This document shows positions 43,874 to 51,603 of a stretch of DNA of 64,000 nucleotides, in pieces. The notes below the pieces were generated by a model that searched no databases, had not been told where the DNA came from, and was given only the letters and a program-made list of their open reading frames with translations. Positions within the stretch are counted from its first letter, which is position 1. Each line of letters begins with the position of its first letter. The stretch is taken from positions 1 through 64,000 of the IMG/VR virus record IMGVR_UViG_3300045973_000529; one strand, 5' to 3'. A program made the position numbers and the translations under genes. The DNA is from a virus.

Positions 43874-43902
43874 TTGCCTATCGTTTCTGCGCTAGGTACA
43901 AT
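43874..43902 (+). promoter_or_regulatory. Sigma70-like promoter (TTGCCT - 17 - TACAAT)
   Basis: The best -35/-10 pair in the window, in the gap between the terminator at 43833 and the kinase gene at 43925. AAGGA lies before that ATG, so this transcript has a normal leader. Confidence 0.7.
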
Positions 43903-43924
43903 GGCACCTGTAACAAGGACACCC

Positions 43925-44614
43925 ATGTTCAAACGACCAACTCTCGTCTCCATCACAGCACCCACTTGCGCTGGCAAGAACTACCTCGCTGAGGTGCTGT
44001 TCGCAAATGGCTTCAATCGGCTGGTGAGCACCACTGACCGTGCACCTCGGGCCGGTGAAATCGAAGGGGTGCACTACTTCTTCATCACCACTGAGCAAAG
44101 CAAGCTGAAGGAACAGTACGATCTGTTCGCTGAATTGATCACGTACAACGGCGTTCGGTATGGCGTCACGAAGGAAGAGATGGAGCGCAAGACTGCGGTC
44201 GGACTGCCACCACCCGTCGTGATTCTCGAACCGCAGGGTGTGTTCGAGTACCGCAAGTACTGCCAGGCGAACGGCATCGACATGTTCCGCATCTTCATTG
44301 ACACGGCCGAAAGCGTGCGCCTTGCTCGCCTCGCGAAGCGTGGCGCTGCTGACGTCATTGCGGCGCTGAAGAACGTGACTTTTGATCACGCGCCAGCTGA
44401 GGGCGAAGCTGATGCCGTTGCTCTCGAAGCCGTGGCGAACGTCATGAAGGTGAACAACAAGCGCGTCATGGCGATCATTGAGCAGGAGCGGACCTGGGAC
44501 ACAGCTCACCTCTGGCACTCAATCGTCGATGGTGAAGACACGGATGTGGCACTTGCGCAGATCAAGGCCGACATCGAATACCGGAACAGCCACCCATTCG
44601 ACTTCAACGCATGA
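43925..44614 (+). CDS. Guanylate-kinase-like nucleotide kinase
   Basis: 229 residues. The guanylate-kinase layout is clear: P-loop region SITAPTCAGKNYLAEVLF, then RLVSTTDRAPRAGEIEGVHY (GMP-binding signature), then VVILEPQGVFEYR. The P-loop ends GKN, not GKS/GKT, an unusual change at the Mg-coordinating position. A C-terminal extension of about 60 residues (AVANVMKVNNKRVMAIIEQE) is not in ordinary Gmk. The start at 43925 is chosen for its AAGGA site; the frame is open upstream. Probably feeds dNTP synthesis; activity uncertain. Confidence 0.65.
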   Translation: MFKRPTLVSITAPTCAGKNYLAEVLFANGFNRLVSTTDRAPRAGEIEGVHYFFITTEQSKLKEQYDLFAELITYNGVRYGVTKEEMERKTAVGLPPPVVILEPQGVFEYRKYCQANGIDMFRIFIDTAESVRLARLAKRGAADVIAALKNVTFDHAPAEGEADAVALEAVANVMKVNNKRVMAIIEQERTWDTAHLWHSIVDGEDTDVALAQIKADIEYRNSHPFDFNA

Positions 44615-45096
44615 GAGTCATCACCGCTCCTGATCCAGTGCCGATGCGCGATGCGCTTGGGACCGAGGTCTTCCTTGCTGGCTCGATCGAGCAGGGCAAG
44701 GCGCGCGACTGGCAGCCAGAGGTCTGTGCCGCGCTCGTGCCGTTCAATGCGCTCGTGTTCAATCCTCGGCGCTTGGTCTGGGACCCGACCTGGGATCAAG
44801 ACGTCTCGAACACAGAACTCGTGACCCAAGTGAACTGGGAGCTCGATCTGATTGACCGAGCTGAGATCGTGTTCTTCTACTTCCAAGCTGGAACCTTGTC
44901 GCCAATCTCGTTCCTCGAGTTCGGCATGCAGGTGCGCAATCGCCGCAAAGACATCGTTGTGGTTTGTGAAGCCGGGTTCTGGCGGCAGGCGAACATCCAA
45001 ATCACTGCTGCCCGAAACAACGTGCCAGTCGCTCTGACCCTTGAAGAAGGCATCGAGAAGCTGGTCAAGCTTGTGAAACAACGGAGTCTTCCATGA
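44611..45096 (+). CDS. Nucleoside 2-deoxyribosyltransferase-like protein
   Basis: 161 residues. TEVFLAGSIEQGKARDW, FNPRRLVWDP, LIDRAEIVFFYF and SPISFLEFGM match the nucleoside deoxyribosyltransferase-like family, in which the Glu of the last block is the nucleophile. Members cleave or exchange the glycosidic bond of deoxynucleosides or nucleotides (for example hydroxymethyl-dCMP-type substrates). Together with the neighbouring kinases this is nucleotide salvage or pool editing. ATGA overlaps on both sides. Confidence 0.7.
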   Translation: MRVITAPDPVPMRDALGTEVFLAGSIEQGKARDWQPEVCAALVPFNALVFNPRRLVWDPTWDQDVSNTELVTQVNWELDLIDRAEIVFFYFQAGTLSPISFLEFGMQVRNRRKDIVVVCEAGFWRQANIQITAARNNVPVALTLEEGIEKLVKLVKQRSLP

Positions 45097-45332
45097 CATA
45101 CTTTTGGGTTCCACCTGGCAAGTCGCCAGTCCCGTGCATCATCGTCGGTCTCGCAACCTCAGTGCCTGAGCCGATGATGACCATTCGCGTCGCTGATCCG
45201 TTCGATTCGGGGCAGCTCCAGAAGGAAGTGCGGTACTCGGACGTGTACAAGCTCGTGCCGCTGTCTGAAGTTCAGCAAGTGCTCGGCAAGACCGCCTGCT
45301 GCGGTGGCGGATGCGGTTCTTGCGGGTGCTAA
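45093..45332 (+). CDS. Hypothetical protein with Cys-rich tail
   Basis: 79 residues with a small beta-rich body (YFWVPPGKSPVPCIIVGLA) and a C-terminal CCGGGCGSCGC-type tail with five cysteines in eleven residues, which could bind a metal. Overlaps the deoxyribosyltransferase-like gene by ATGA. A hairpin follows it. Unknown function. Confidence 0.6.
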   Translation: MTYFWVPPGKSPVPCIIVGLATSVPEPMMTIRVADPFDSGQLQKEVRYSDVYKLVPLSEVQQVLGKTACCGGGCGSCGC

Positions 45333-45342
45333 CCAGGAAAGT

Positions 45343-45366
45343 GTAACAGTTCCAGAAAACTGTTAC
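45343..45366 (+). terminator. Hairpin before the UvrD-like helicase gene
   Basis: GTAACAGTT (45343-45351), loop CCAGAA, AACTGTTAC (45358-45366): a perfect 9-bp stem without a T-tract. Either a terminator or a dyad operator upstream of the next promoter. Confidence 0.5.
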
Positions 45367-45394
45367 GGGCTGTGTACGAACACGGCGGCGGTGT

Positions 45395-45400
45395 TAAGAT
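45395..45400 (+). promoter_or_regulatory. Promoter -10 (TAAGAT) giving a probably leaderless mRNA
   Basis: TAAGAT ends seven bases before the ATG at 45408. A TGTACG-like element lies 16 bases upstream (45373-45378). No ribosome binding site on the predicted transcript. Confidence 0.55.
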
Positions 45401-45407
45401 GCCTAGC

Positions 45408-46919
45408 ATGAACACCGCCTTCCTCCCCTCCCCGCAGCAAGCAACCTTCTTCTCGTGGATCACGGATGACACCGGATCCTGCGTGCTGGAAGCAGTTGCT
45501 GGTTCTGGTAAGACCACGACGTTGATTCAAGCGCTGAACCTGATGGTCGGCCAGGTTTTCTTCGGCGCGTACAACAAGAAGATCGCCGAGGAAATCGCCG
45601 CTCGCGCTCCCCAGCGCCAAGGCCTCTTCGTGAGCACGATGCATGCTGCCGGCTTCAAGGCCTGGCGCCGCGCTGCTCCTCGCGTCCAAGTGAACGGCGA
45701 CAAGTGCCGCGACATCTTCCGCTTCGCCTCTGACCAGTACCCCGAATACACGCCGTTCGAAGGCCCGGTGCTCCAGCTCGTCTCGCTGGCCAAGCAAGCT
45801 GCCGTCGGCATCTCCAAGCCGGCCGGTCAGCGTTCCACCTGGACGGACCTGATCGATCACTTCGACATCGAGTGCTTCGACGAAGCCACCAGCACGGACA
45901 ACACCGATCTGATCATCAAGCTCGCTCGCAAGACCCTCGAGCGTTCCATCGAGCGTGACAACGACGTCGTTGATTTCGACGACATGATCTACGCGCCGCT
46001 GGTCCACAACGTCAAGATGTTCCAACACGACTGGGTGCTGATCGACGAAGCCCAAGACACGAACGAATCGCGTCGTCTGCTGGCTCTGCGCATGTTGAAG
46101 AAGGGTGGTCGCCTCGTCGCTGTTGGTGATCGTCACCAAGCGATCTACGGCTTCACCGGTGCTGACAGCGACGCGCTCGATCTGATCGCTCGCGCTGTGA
46201 ACGCCAAGCAACTGCCGCTGACCACCACGTTCCGCTGCCCGAAGGCCGTCGTCTCGTACGCTCAACAGTGGGTCAGCCACATCCAATGCGCCGAAACCGC
46301 TCCGGAAGGCGTCGTCTCGACCGCTCTGCCGGCTGATCTCGCGACCATCGCGCAGCCTGGTGACGCGATCCTCTGCCGCTTCAACGCGCCGCTGATCAAG
46401 TACGTGTACAAGTTCATCGCCGCTGGCATCCCGGCCAAGGTCGAAGGCCGCGAAATCGGCAACGGCCTGAAGACGCTGGCACGTCGCTGGAAGGTGCGCA
46501 AGCTGACGTCGATGCTCGACAAGCTGGAAACGTACCTCGAGCGTGAAGTCGCCAAGTACGTCGCCAAGGAGCAAGCTTCCAAGGCGTCTGCTGTCGAAGA
46601 CAAGGTGAATTGCCTCCGCGTCATCATCGAGCGCGTGCTCAAGATCGATCCGGATTGCACCAACCCGGTCGTTCGCGTCTGCCAAGAAATCGACGCGATC
46701 TTCACGGAAGACGGCTCTGCCAAGGTCGTGCTGTTCAGCTCCATCCACAAGAGCAAGGGTCGTGAATGGCACAAGGTTGTGTGGCTCCAGACCGGTCCTT
46801 CTGGTTGGGCTCGCATGGCTTGGGAACAAGAGCAAGAAGTGAACCTCTGCTACGTCGCCGCTACTCGTGCCAAGCACGAGCTGGTTCTGGTCGACATCAA
46901 GAACGACGACAAGGAATGA
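45408..46919 (+). CDS. UvrD/PcrA-like superfamily 1 helicase
   Basis: 503 residues. Walker A EAVAGSGKTT (28-37), motif II DEAQD (213-217), motif III GDRHQAIYGF, motif IV TTFRCP, motif V SSIHKSKGREW and motif VI YVAATRAKHELV are all present, so it should be an active 3'-5' DNA helicase. It is shorter than UvrD (about 720), with small 1B/2B domains. Likely role in recombination or replication. The ATG at 45408 is chosen because the only other nearby ATG (45399) lies inside the promoter box; this makes the mRNA leaderless. Codons are strongly C/G- or T-ending compared with neighbours. Confidence 0.88.
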   Translation: MNTAFLPSPQQATFFSWITDDTGSCVLEAVAGSGKTTTLIQALNLMVGQVFFGAYNKKIAEEIAARAPQRQGLFVSTMHAAGFKAWRRAAPRVQVNGDKCRDIFRFASDQYPEYTPFEGPVLQLVSLAKQAAVGISKPAGQRSTWTDLIDHFDIECFDEATSTDNTDLIIKLARKTLERSIERDNDVVDFDDMIYAPLVHNVKMFQHDWVLIDEAQDTNESRRLLALRMLKKGGRLVAVGDRHQAIYGFTGADSDALDLIARAVNAKQLPLTTTFRCPKAVVSYAQQWVSHIQCAETAPEGVVSTALPADLATIAQPGDAILCRFNAPLIKYVYKFIAAGIPAKVEGREIGNGLKTLARRWKVRKLTSMLDKLETYLEREVAKYVAKEQASKASAVEDKVNCLRVIIERVLKIDPDCTNPVVRVCQEIDAIFTEDGSAKVVLFSSIHKSKGREWHKVVWLQTGPSGWARMAWEQEQEVNLCYVAATRAKHELVLVDIKNDDKE

Positions 46920-46924
46920 TGATC

Positions 46925-47422
46925 ATGGACATGAACGCCGAACAAACGAAGCAACAGTTCGCCTTCTTCGCCGCCTGGCGCAAGATCACCGAGTCACAGC
47001 CCAAGCTGTTCGAGCTCGTGGTCATCAAGTCGTTCGCTGGCACGATGGACTGGGACTGGCTCGAGCCGGCGAGTGACCGCATGTACTTCGCCGAGAACTT
47101 CGGCCCGACCGAGTACTGGATGACCGCTGCCGACTTCCAGCGCCTGGCTCCTACGGGTGTCGCAGAGCACCTCCGGCCGGTCGATGAAGAGTCCAACACC
47201 CGCCGTCTGGAACGTCTCCAGAAGGTCACCGGTGTCGCCGAGACTGTGCTCGAGTACGCTCCCAACGAGTACACGTTCATCGATCTCGACGCGGTGTTGG
47301 AACGGCAGATGACCGCGCCCACGCTGACCGATGAGCCCCTCAACGAGCTCAAGTTCCCGGTGATCGACACTGATCTGCCCGAGGTTCCAGTCCAGTTCGG
47401 CTTCGATCATCCGAACGCCTGA
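46925..47422 (+). CDS. Hypothetical protein
   Basis: 165 residues. In-frame ATGs at 46916 (overlapping the helicase stop) and 46919 are possible, but AAGGA at 46911-46915 is best spaced for 46925. Helical N terminus (TKQQFAFFAAWRKITESQPK), Trp-rich middle (MDWDWLEPASDRMYF). No family recognised. Confidence 0.6.
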   Translation: MDMNAEQTKQQFAFFAAWRKITESQPKLFELVVIKSFAGTMDWDWLEPASDRMYFAENFGPTEYWMTAADFQRLAPTGVAEHLRPVDEESNTRRLERLQKVTGVAETVLEYAPNEYTFIDLDAVLERQMTAPTLTDEPLNELKFPVIDTDLPEVPVQFGFDHPNA

Positions 47423-47471
47423 ACACTATCTGTCGGCTAATGCCTGTTCTCGCTCGCCGTTGAGGTCTGCC

Positions 47472-47555
47472 ATGTTCACTCATCTTCTCCAAACCCGCAC
47501 CCAGCGCTGTCCGCACGGGGTGTCCCATCTGAACCGCTGCCTGAGGTGCGACTGA
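47472..47555 (+). CDS. Micro zinc-knuckle-like ORF (27 residues)
   Basis: MFTHLLQTRTQRCPHGVSHL then NRCLRCD: two cysteine pairs, one with His, could hold a zinc ion. TGAGG lies six bases before the ATG and the TGA overlaps the next ATG (TGATG), which supports translation, but at this length chance is possible. Confidence 0.4.
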   Translation: MFTHLLQTRTQRCPHGVSHLNRCLRCD

Positions 47556-49096
47556 TGCCTGAAATCTCACGCTGGGAGAGAACTCCCAACACGACCATGA
47601 AGGTCTTCTCCAAGCTGTTCGTCGGCGTTCGTGACGGCGGTGCTGCGCATGTTCCGCTTGGGTTCGCAACTCCGTACGAGGAGAACGCCGCGGGTCGCAA
47701 GCGCCAGGAGACCGTGGTGAACTGGCTCGGCGGCACCAGTCGTATCGTAGTCGATCCCAAGACTGGGTTGTACGAGCAAGACGACAAGGGTCGATACGTC
47801 TACGAGGAGTTCGTTCCGGACACGCGCATCATCGACAACGAACCCTGTCCCGGTTTCAAGATCACGGACGATGTGAAACGGGTGTACTGGGGCGGTGGCA
47901 ATGTCGTCTGGCGCGTTGAAGACCCGCGTGGTTACGAGCTCGAGATCCAGTCCCAGAACTTGATGGCGCTGATCCAGTCGTGCGGCATCCTCGAGGGCGG
48001 TGAAATCCCAGGTCGCTGCGTCTGGGGCCGCTCAAGTGGCGACAACATTCTGCTGCACGAGACCAGCGACGAGTACAAAGCTGCCTTCAAGGCCGCCGAG
48101 ACCCTCAAGGCGCCGAAGAAACTCGGCAAGAAGGATCGTCGTGTCGGTGGCCTGTACACCCGAGTCGACGGCTCCCTCGGCATCTATCTCGGCATCGTGC
48201 ACGTCACGGTGATGAACTACCCGGCACAAGATGGTGCACTCGCGCTTGCCCGAAACTGGGATGCTTCAGAGACGGACTGGTTCAAGGCACCTGGTATGCT
48301 TCAGCCGGTCGCGGTGTCCACCTCCAACTACCCGGTGATGTCCAGCGTCGAGTACGAAGCAGTGCTGGACATCACCTCGGTGCTGGATGACAAGGACCGC
48401 CCGACGCCTGGTGTCACGATGAAGCTCTACAAGCAGGCACCGCTGGTCGCTGATGAAGGCGAGACGTACGATCTGGCCATCACCAACGAGTACCTGCGGG
48501 ACCTGCAGTGGACGTTCGCCAGCTCGAACACCTTCTGCGCCCGGATCCTGGCAGTGACGACGTCTCCGATCAAGAATCCGCTGGTGGTCGCCGTGCCCTG
48601 GGCGGCGACGAAGTACGACGCCAAACTGACACAGTTGGAGAGGTACGTCGCCCAGAACTGCACTCGCGAGATCACCTACAAGGACGAAGGCACGTTCCGT
48701 GCTCGTTGGCCAGCGACTCAGATCCTGGGCTATCAACACACTGATGTGCTCATCGTTCCAGAGCTTGGCCCGATGTCCGACATCGAGCACATTGGCGAGG
48801 ATCGTCAGTACATCACCCGTGGCGTGGCAGCGGCGCCTGATTCATTGACGGTGGCGCTGCCATGCATGCTCGGTGCCGGGTACTTCATCCATCGTGGCGC
48901 TGAAGATAGCCGGCACGCCATGCAAGTGCGCTCGTACATGTACTCGCGGTACTCCTACCCAGCCAGCCGCGAAGTCAAGGCGTACGTGCTGCCGAAGTTC
49001 TCAACCGCGGACGAGTTCATCGACTGGTTCAAGGCGCAGTACAATGATGGAAACCTCTCCACGATCTCGGTCGTGGAGGACTCCCGCTCAACCTGA
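47555..49096 (+). CDS. Large conserved phage protein of unknown function
   Basis: 513 residues. No signal peptide, no membrane segment, no nucleotide-binding loop. Distinct blocks are KLFVGVRDGGAAHVPLGFAT, YWGGGNVVWRVEDPRGYELE, LIQSCGILEGGEIPGRCVWG and SSGDNILLHETSDEYKAA. I associate these with a conserved uncharacterised protein in large T4-like phages, but I cannot attach a function. The beta-rich composition suggests a binding or structural fold. The start at 47555 overlaps the micro-ORF stop. Confidence 0.75.
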   Translation: MPEISRWERTPNTTMKVFSKLFVGVRDGGAAHVPLGFATPYEENAAGRKRQETVVNWLGGTSRIVVDPKTGLYEQDDKGRYVYEEFVPDTRIIDNEPCPGFKITDDVKRVYWGGGNVVWRVEDPRGYELEIQSQNLMALIQSCGILEGGEIPGRCVWGRSSGDNILLHETSDEYKAAFKAAETLKAPKKLGKKDRRVGGLYTRVDGSLGIYLGIVHVTVMNYPAQDGALALARNWDASETDWFKAPGMLQPVAVSTSNYPVMSSVEYEAVLDITSVLDDKDRPTPGVTMKLYKQAPLVADEGETYDLAITNEYLRDLQWTFASSNTFCARILAVTTSPIKNPLVVAVPWAATKYDAKLTQLERYVAQNCTREITYKDEGTFRARWPATQILGYQHTDVLIVPELGPMSDIEHIGEDRQYITRGVAAAPDSLTVALPCMLGAGYFIHRGAEDSRHAMQVRSYMYSRYSYPASREVKAYVLPKFSTADEFIDWFKAQYNDGNLSTISVVEDSRST

Positions 49097-49103
49097 GTAT
49101 GCC

Positions 49104-49178
49104 ATGAAACTCGACTCCATCTGGTTCGTGATCCTCATCGTGTCGATCATTGCCCTCTTCTTCATTCCGCACCTGTGA
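49104..49178 (+). CDS. Micro membrane protein (24 residues)
   Basis: MKLDSIWFVILIVSIIALFF then IPHL: a single hydrophobic helix. It lies in a 90-base gap between two longer genes, seven bases after the upstream stop; the ribosome binding site is weak (GAGTATGCC). Similar tiny hydrophobic ORFs are common in T4-like genomes, some acting on host membranes. Confidence 0.45.
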   Translation: MKLDSIWFVILIVSIIALFFIPHL

Positions 49179-49185
49179 GACCCCC

Positions 49186-49653
49186 ATGCGCTTCTACTCC
49201 TTCGTGAACGCTCTGTACCTCAACCCCATTCAGTACGGCATCCAGACGGCGCACTGCGTCTCCGAGATGGCCGTCGACGTTGCTCGCACTTCGCTGAATG
49301 CGGTCTTCTACGACTGGGCCGAGAACCACAAGACGATCATCATCTGCAATGGCGGCAATGTCGCCATGCTCGAGGACCTGTACACACAGCTCATCGATCC
49401 GACAGATGCATTTGGTCTGCCCCTCGTGAAGTTCTACGAGGACGAGCAGTCGCTGAACGGGGCGCTGACCTCGGTGGCGCTCATCGTGCCGGCGAAGTTC
49501 TACGACGCGAAGTTCGTGCCGGATCCGACGTCACCGCATGAACTGTCCGGGGTGTACCAGTACATCGACCCCGATGGCCGCACGACACGGTACTCGATCG
49601 ACACTCCTGAGTTCCAGTTCATTCAGCTGCTCAAGTCCTTCAGGCTGGCATGA
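49186..49653 (+). CDS. Possible PTH2-like (peptidyl-tRNA hydrolase 2 fold) protein
   Basis: 155 residues. NPIQYGIQTAHCVSEMA, KTIIICNGGNVAMLEDLY and KFYEDEQSLNGALTSVALIV resemble the alternating helix-strand layout of PTH2-type proteins (an Ala/His helix, a hydrophobic strand, then an Asp/Glu-rich loop with an A-L-T-A/S-V strand). The resemblance is by eye only. If true it could hydrolyse peptidyl-tRNA. The first in-frame ATG after the upstream stop is used. Confidence 0.5.
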   Translation: MRFYSFVNALYLNPIQYGIQTAHCVSEMAVDVARTSLNAVFYDWAENHKTIIICNGGNVAMLEDLYTQLIDPTDAFGLPLVKFYEDEQSLNGALTSVALIVPAKFYDAKFVPDPTSPHELSGVYQYIDPDGRTTRYSIDTPEFQFIQLLKSFRLA

Positions 49654-49886
49654 CTCCGCAACTGCCACCAAACCCGATGACCATCACGCCACCCGTGAAG
49701 ATGATGCTCACGGCGGACGGTGTGCTCGCGATGTTCCAAGGCCGCAGACTGGATGCCTCGCTCTTCGCCGATGTGAGGGCCGAACTCCAGAACCTGCGGG
49801 ACTGGGACAACTACTTCCGTACTACCGATTCGCTGCGTGAGGGTGCCAAGCGTGCGCTCCATCGCATTCTTGATCAGGAGCCTTGA
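49650..49886 (+). CDS. Hypothetical protein
   Basis: 78 residues: Pro-rich N terminus (TPQLPPNPMTITPPVK), then helices (VLAMFQGRRLDASLFADVRA). ATGA overlap upstream and TGATG downstream. Nothing recognised. Confidence 0.6.
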   Translation: MTPQLPPNPMTITPPVKMMLTADGVLAMFQGRRLDASLFADVRAELQNLRDWDNYFRTTDSLREGAKRALHRILDQEP

Positions 49887-50326
49887 TGTACAAGAACCCA
49901 ACCCCAGTCGCAGTGGCCCTCATCCGTGTCGGTGACGCCGACATCAAGCTCATCGCTGGACGCCGAAGCATCGAGCCGTTCATCGGCGGACTCGCGTTTC
50001 CTGGCGGGTACGTGAACGAGGGCGAAAGCGCCGAGGTGGCCGTTGCTCGCGAAGTCTACGAGGAGATCGGCATGGTCACCGAGCCAGGGCACTGGCGGCC
50101 AATGCTGACTCGTGTCACGCCTGACAACAAGCTCCTGATCTTCATGCGACACATCTTCACGCTGACGACTGCCCAGTACGTCGAGAACGTGCGAAGCCTC
50201 TTCATCGTCGCCAACAACTTCACGCCGAACACTGAAGTCTCGGAGCTGGTGCTGGTTGACACCGGCGACACCCTGTGCTTCCCCTTGCACCAGGAACTTC
50301 TCGATCGTAAGCCTCTATGGGAGTGA
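49886..50326 (+). CDS. Nudix hydrolase
   Basis: 146 residues, a typical Nudix length. A complete Nudix box at 41-63 follows the pattern Gx5Ex7REUxEExGU (ends REVYEEIGM). Such enzymes hydrolyse a nucleoside diphosphate linked to another group (dNTPs, ADP-ribose, NDP-sugars, NADH). The substrate is not evident, but its neighbours suggest nucleotides or a sugar nucleotide. Start overlaps the upstream stop (TGATG). Confidence 0.88.
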   Translation: MYKNPTPVAVALIRVGDADIKLIAGRRSIEPFIGGLAFPGGYVNEGESAEVAVAREVYEEIGMVTEPGHWRPMLTRVTPDNKLLIFMRHIFTLTTAQYVENVRSLFIVANNFTPNTEVSELVLVDTGDTLCFPLHQELLDRKPLWE

Positions 50327-50544
50327 CCTACGACATCACCCAGGCACCACCTGGTGCCACGCACGTACTGCCAGCTGACCCGCTCGGATTTGACCAGCAG
50401 CCGACGTGGATGAAGTGGGGTTACGCCTTCACAGGGCCTGAGTCTGGTCGGGCGTTCTACCGGTGGTACAGCTGGGACCGTGGTGAGTGGCGTCCTGACA
50501 ACAGCTTCCACCCGCGTGAGAACACGGTCATCCACAAGCTCTGA
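50317..50544 (+). CDS. Hypothetical protein
   Basis: 75 residues, aromatic-rich (KWGYAFTGPESGRAFYRWYS). Overlaps the Nudix gene by ten bases if the ATG at 50317 is used. A GTG at 50323 would give the four-base GTGA overlap common here. No family recognised. Confidence 0.6.
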   Translation: MGVTYDITQAPPGATHVLPADPLGFDQQPTWMKWGYAFTGPESGRAFYRWYSWDRGEWRPDNSFHPRENTVIHKL

Positions 50545-50595
50545 ACCGACCTAATCCCGGAACCGGGAGGAGTAACGGCTAGGTTCGGTTACAAT
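50544..50595 (+). promoter_or_regulatory. Nested hairpins and -10 box (TACAAT)
   Basis: Outer arms AACCGACCTA (50544-50553) and TAGGTTCGGTT (50580-50590), inner stem TCCCG/CGGGA (50555-50568). The outer 3' arm ends at the first base of TACAAT (50590-50595). A combined terminator and promoter before the isomerase gene. Confidence 0.45.
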
Positions 50596-50621
50596 CTATG
50601 CATACCCACCAAGGAGCCAGC

Positions 50622-51251
50622 ATGGACAATCACCTCGCCGTTCAATGTATCGATCGCCAGATCGCTGCCATCTCCCGCCTGCACGCCGTGATCAACACGA
50701 ACGAGTACCACTCAATCCTCAGCGCCGTGACTGCGGTTGCGAAGGATGGGTACAAGCGCCGTGTCATGATCGCAGGGGTCGGCAAGAACAGCAACATCGC
50801 CTCCAAGATCAGCGAGACGATGGCCAGTCTCGGCATCCCCTCGTTCTACCTGAACGTCAGCCACTGCGGTCACGGTGACTTCGGTTTCATCGGCCACGAG
50901 GACCTCATCATCCACATCAGCCGCTCGGGCACGACACGCGAAATGGTCGAGGCGATGAGCCACATCAAGAAGATCCGTCCACAGGTCGTGCAGGTCCTGA
51001 TCCACTGCAAGCCGAACAAGCCAGTGAACAACGATGCCGACATCGAGCTCTTCATCGGCGCAGTTGCTGAAGGCGACGAGTTCGAGCTCGCGCCGACCAC
51101 CTCCACAACCGCGTTGCTCTGTACCCTCGACACGATCTCGGTACAGGTCTCGCACGCCATCGGCTTCAAGCGCCTCGACTTCCTGAAGTTCCACCCGGAT
51201 GGCGCACTCGGTGCGATGCTCAAGGCTGAACAAACCAAGGACACTCAATGA
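50622..51251 (+). CDS. SIS-domain D-arabinose-5-phosphate isomerase-like protein (KdsD/GutQ family)
   Basis: 209 residues, the length of the SIS part of KdsD without the CBS domains. Family features are VMIAGVGKNSNIASKISETM, SHCGHGDFGFIG, DLIIHISRSGTTREM, APTTSTTALLCTLD and FHPDGALGAML, corresponding to the KpsF/GutQ blocks GKSG, HGDLG, SNSGET, PTSSTTA and HPGGALG. The enzyme would interconvert ribulose-5-phosphate and arabinose-5-phosphate. The gene is followed by a zinc ribbon and a nucleotidyltransferase-kinase fusion, suggesting production of an activated pentose. Start at 50622 is set by AAGGAG. Sedoheptulose-7-phosphate isomerase is the main alternative. Confidence 0.82.
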   Translation: MDNHLAVQCIDRQIAAISRLHAVINTNEYHSILSAVTAVAKDGYKRRVMIAGVGKNSNIASKISETMASLGIPSFYLNVSHCGHGDFGFIGHEDLIIHISRSGTTREMVEAMSHIKKIRPQVVQVLIHCKPNKPVNNDADIELFIGAVAEGDEFELAPTTSTTALLCTLDTISVQVSHAIGFKRLDFLKFHPDGALGAMLKAEQTKDTQ

Positions 51252-51421
51252 ATTGCATCAAGTGTGGGAAGTCGATCTTCGAGATCGGTGCATTCCTTAC
51301 CCGCGTGAATGACAAGGGCGGGAACGGCATCTGGGAATGCAGCCCCTCGTGCGCTGCTGAGCTCACCCAAGAGCAAGCCCTGCTTGCTGCCGTCGAAGGT
51401 CCTGAACAGGAACCGAAATGA
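51248..51421 (+). CDS. Small zinc-ribbon protein
   Basis: 57 residues. CIKCG near the start and ECSPSCAAEL near residue 31 form a four-Cys site, followed by an acidic helical tail. Overlaps both neighbours by ATGA, so co-translated with the isomerase. Role unknown. Confidence 0.6.
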   Translation: MNCIKCGKSIFEIGAFLTRVNDKGGNGIWECSPSCAAELTQEQALLAAVEGPEQEPK

Positions 51422-51603
51422 TCTACGCAACACCAGTGACCGAGCACGGCGAGCGGTCAGTGCATCTCATCTGCACGAACGAGGAAATCGGCATCATCTC
51501 AAATGAGCTCGGTGAGCACGCATTCTATGCGCATGACACAGTGCCGCTTACACTCGACCTGCTCGAAGCTGTTGCCAACTTTCTGAGGACACTCAACGTA
51601 TGA
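51418..51603 (+). CDS. Hypothetical protein
   Basis: 61 residues, mixed strands and a C-terminal helix (LTLDLLEAVANFLRTLNV). ATGA overlaps on both sides. No family recognised. Confidence 0.6.
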   Translation: MIYATPVTEHGERSVHLICTNEEIGIISNELGEHAFYAHDTVPLTLDLLEAVANFLRTLNV

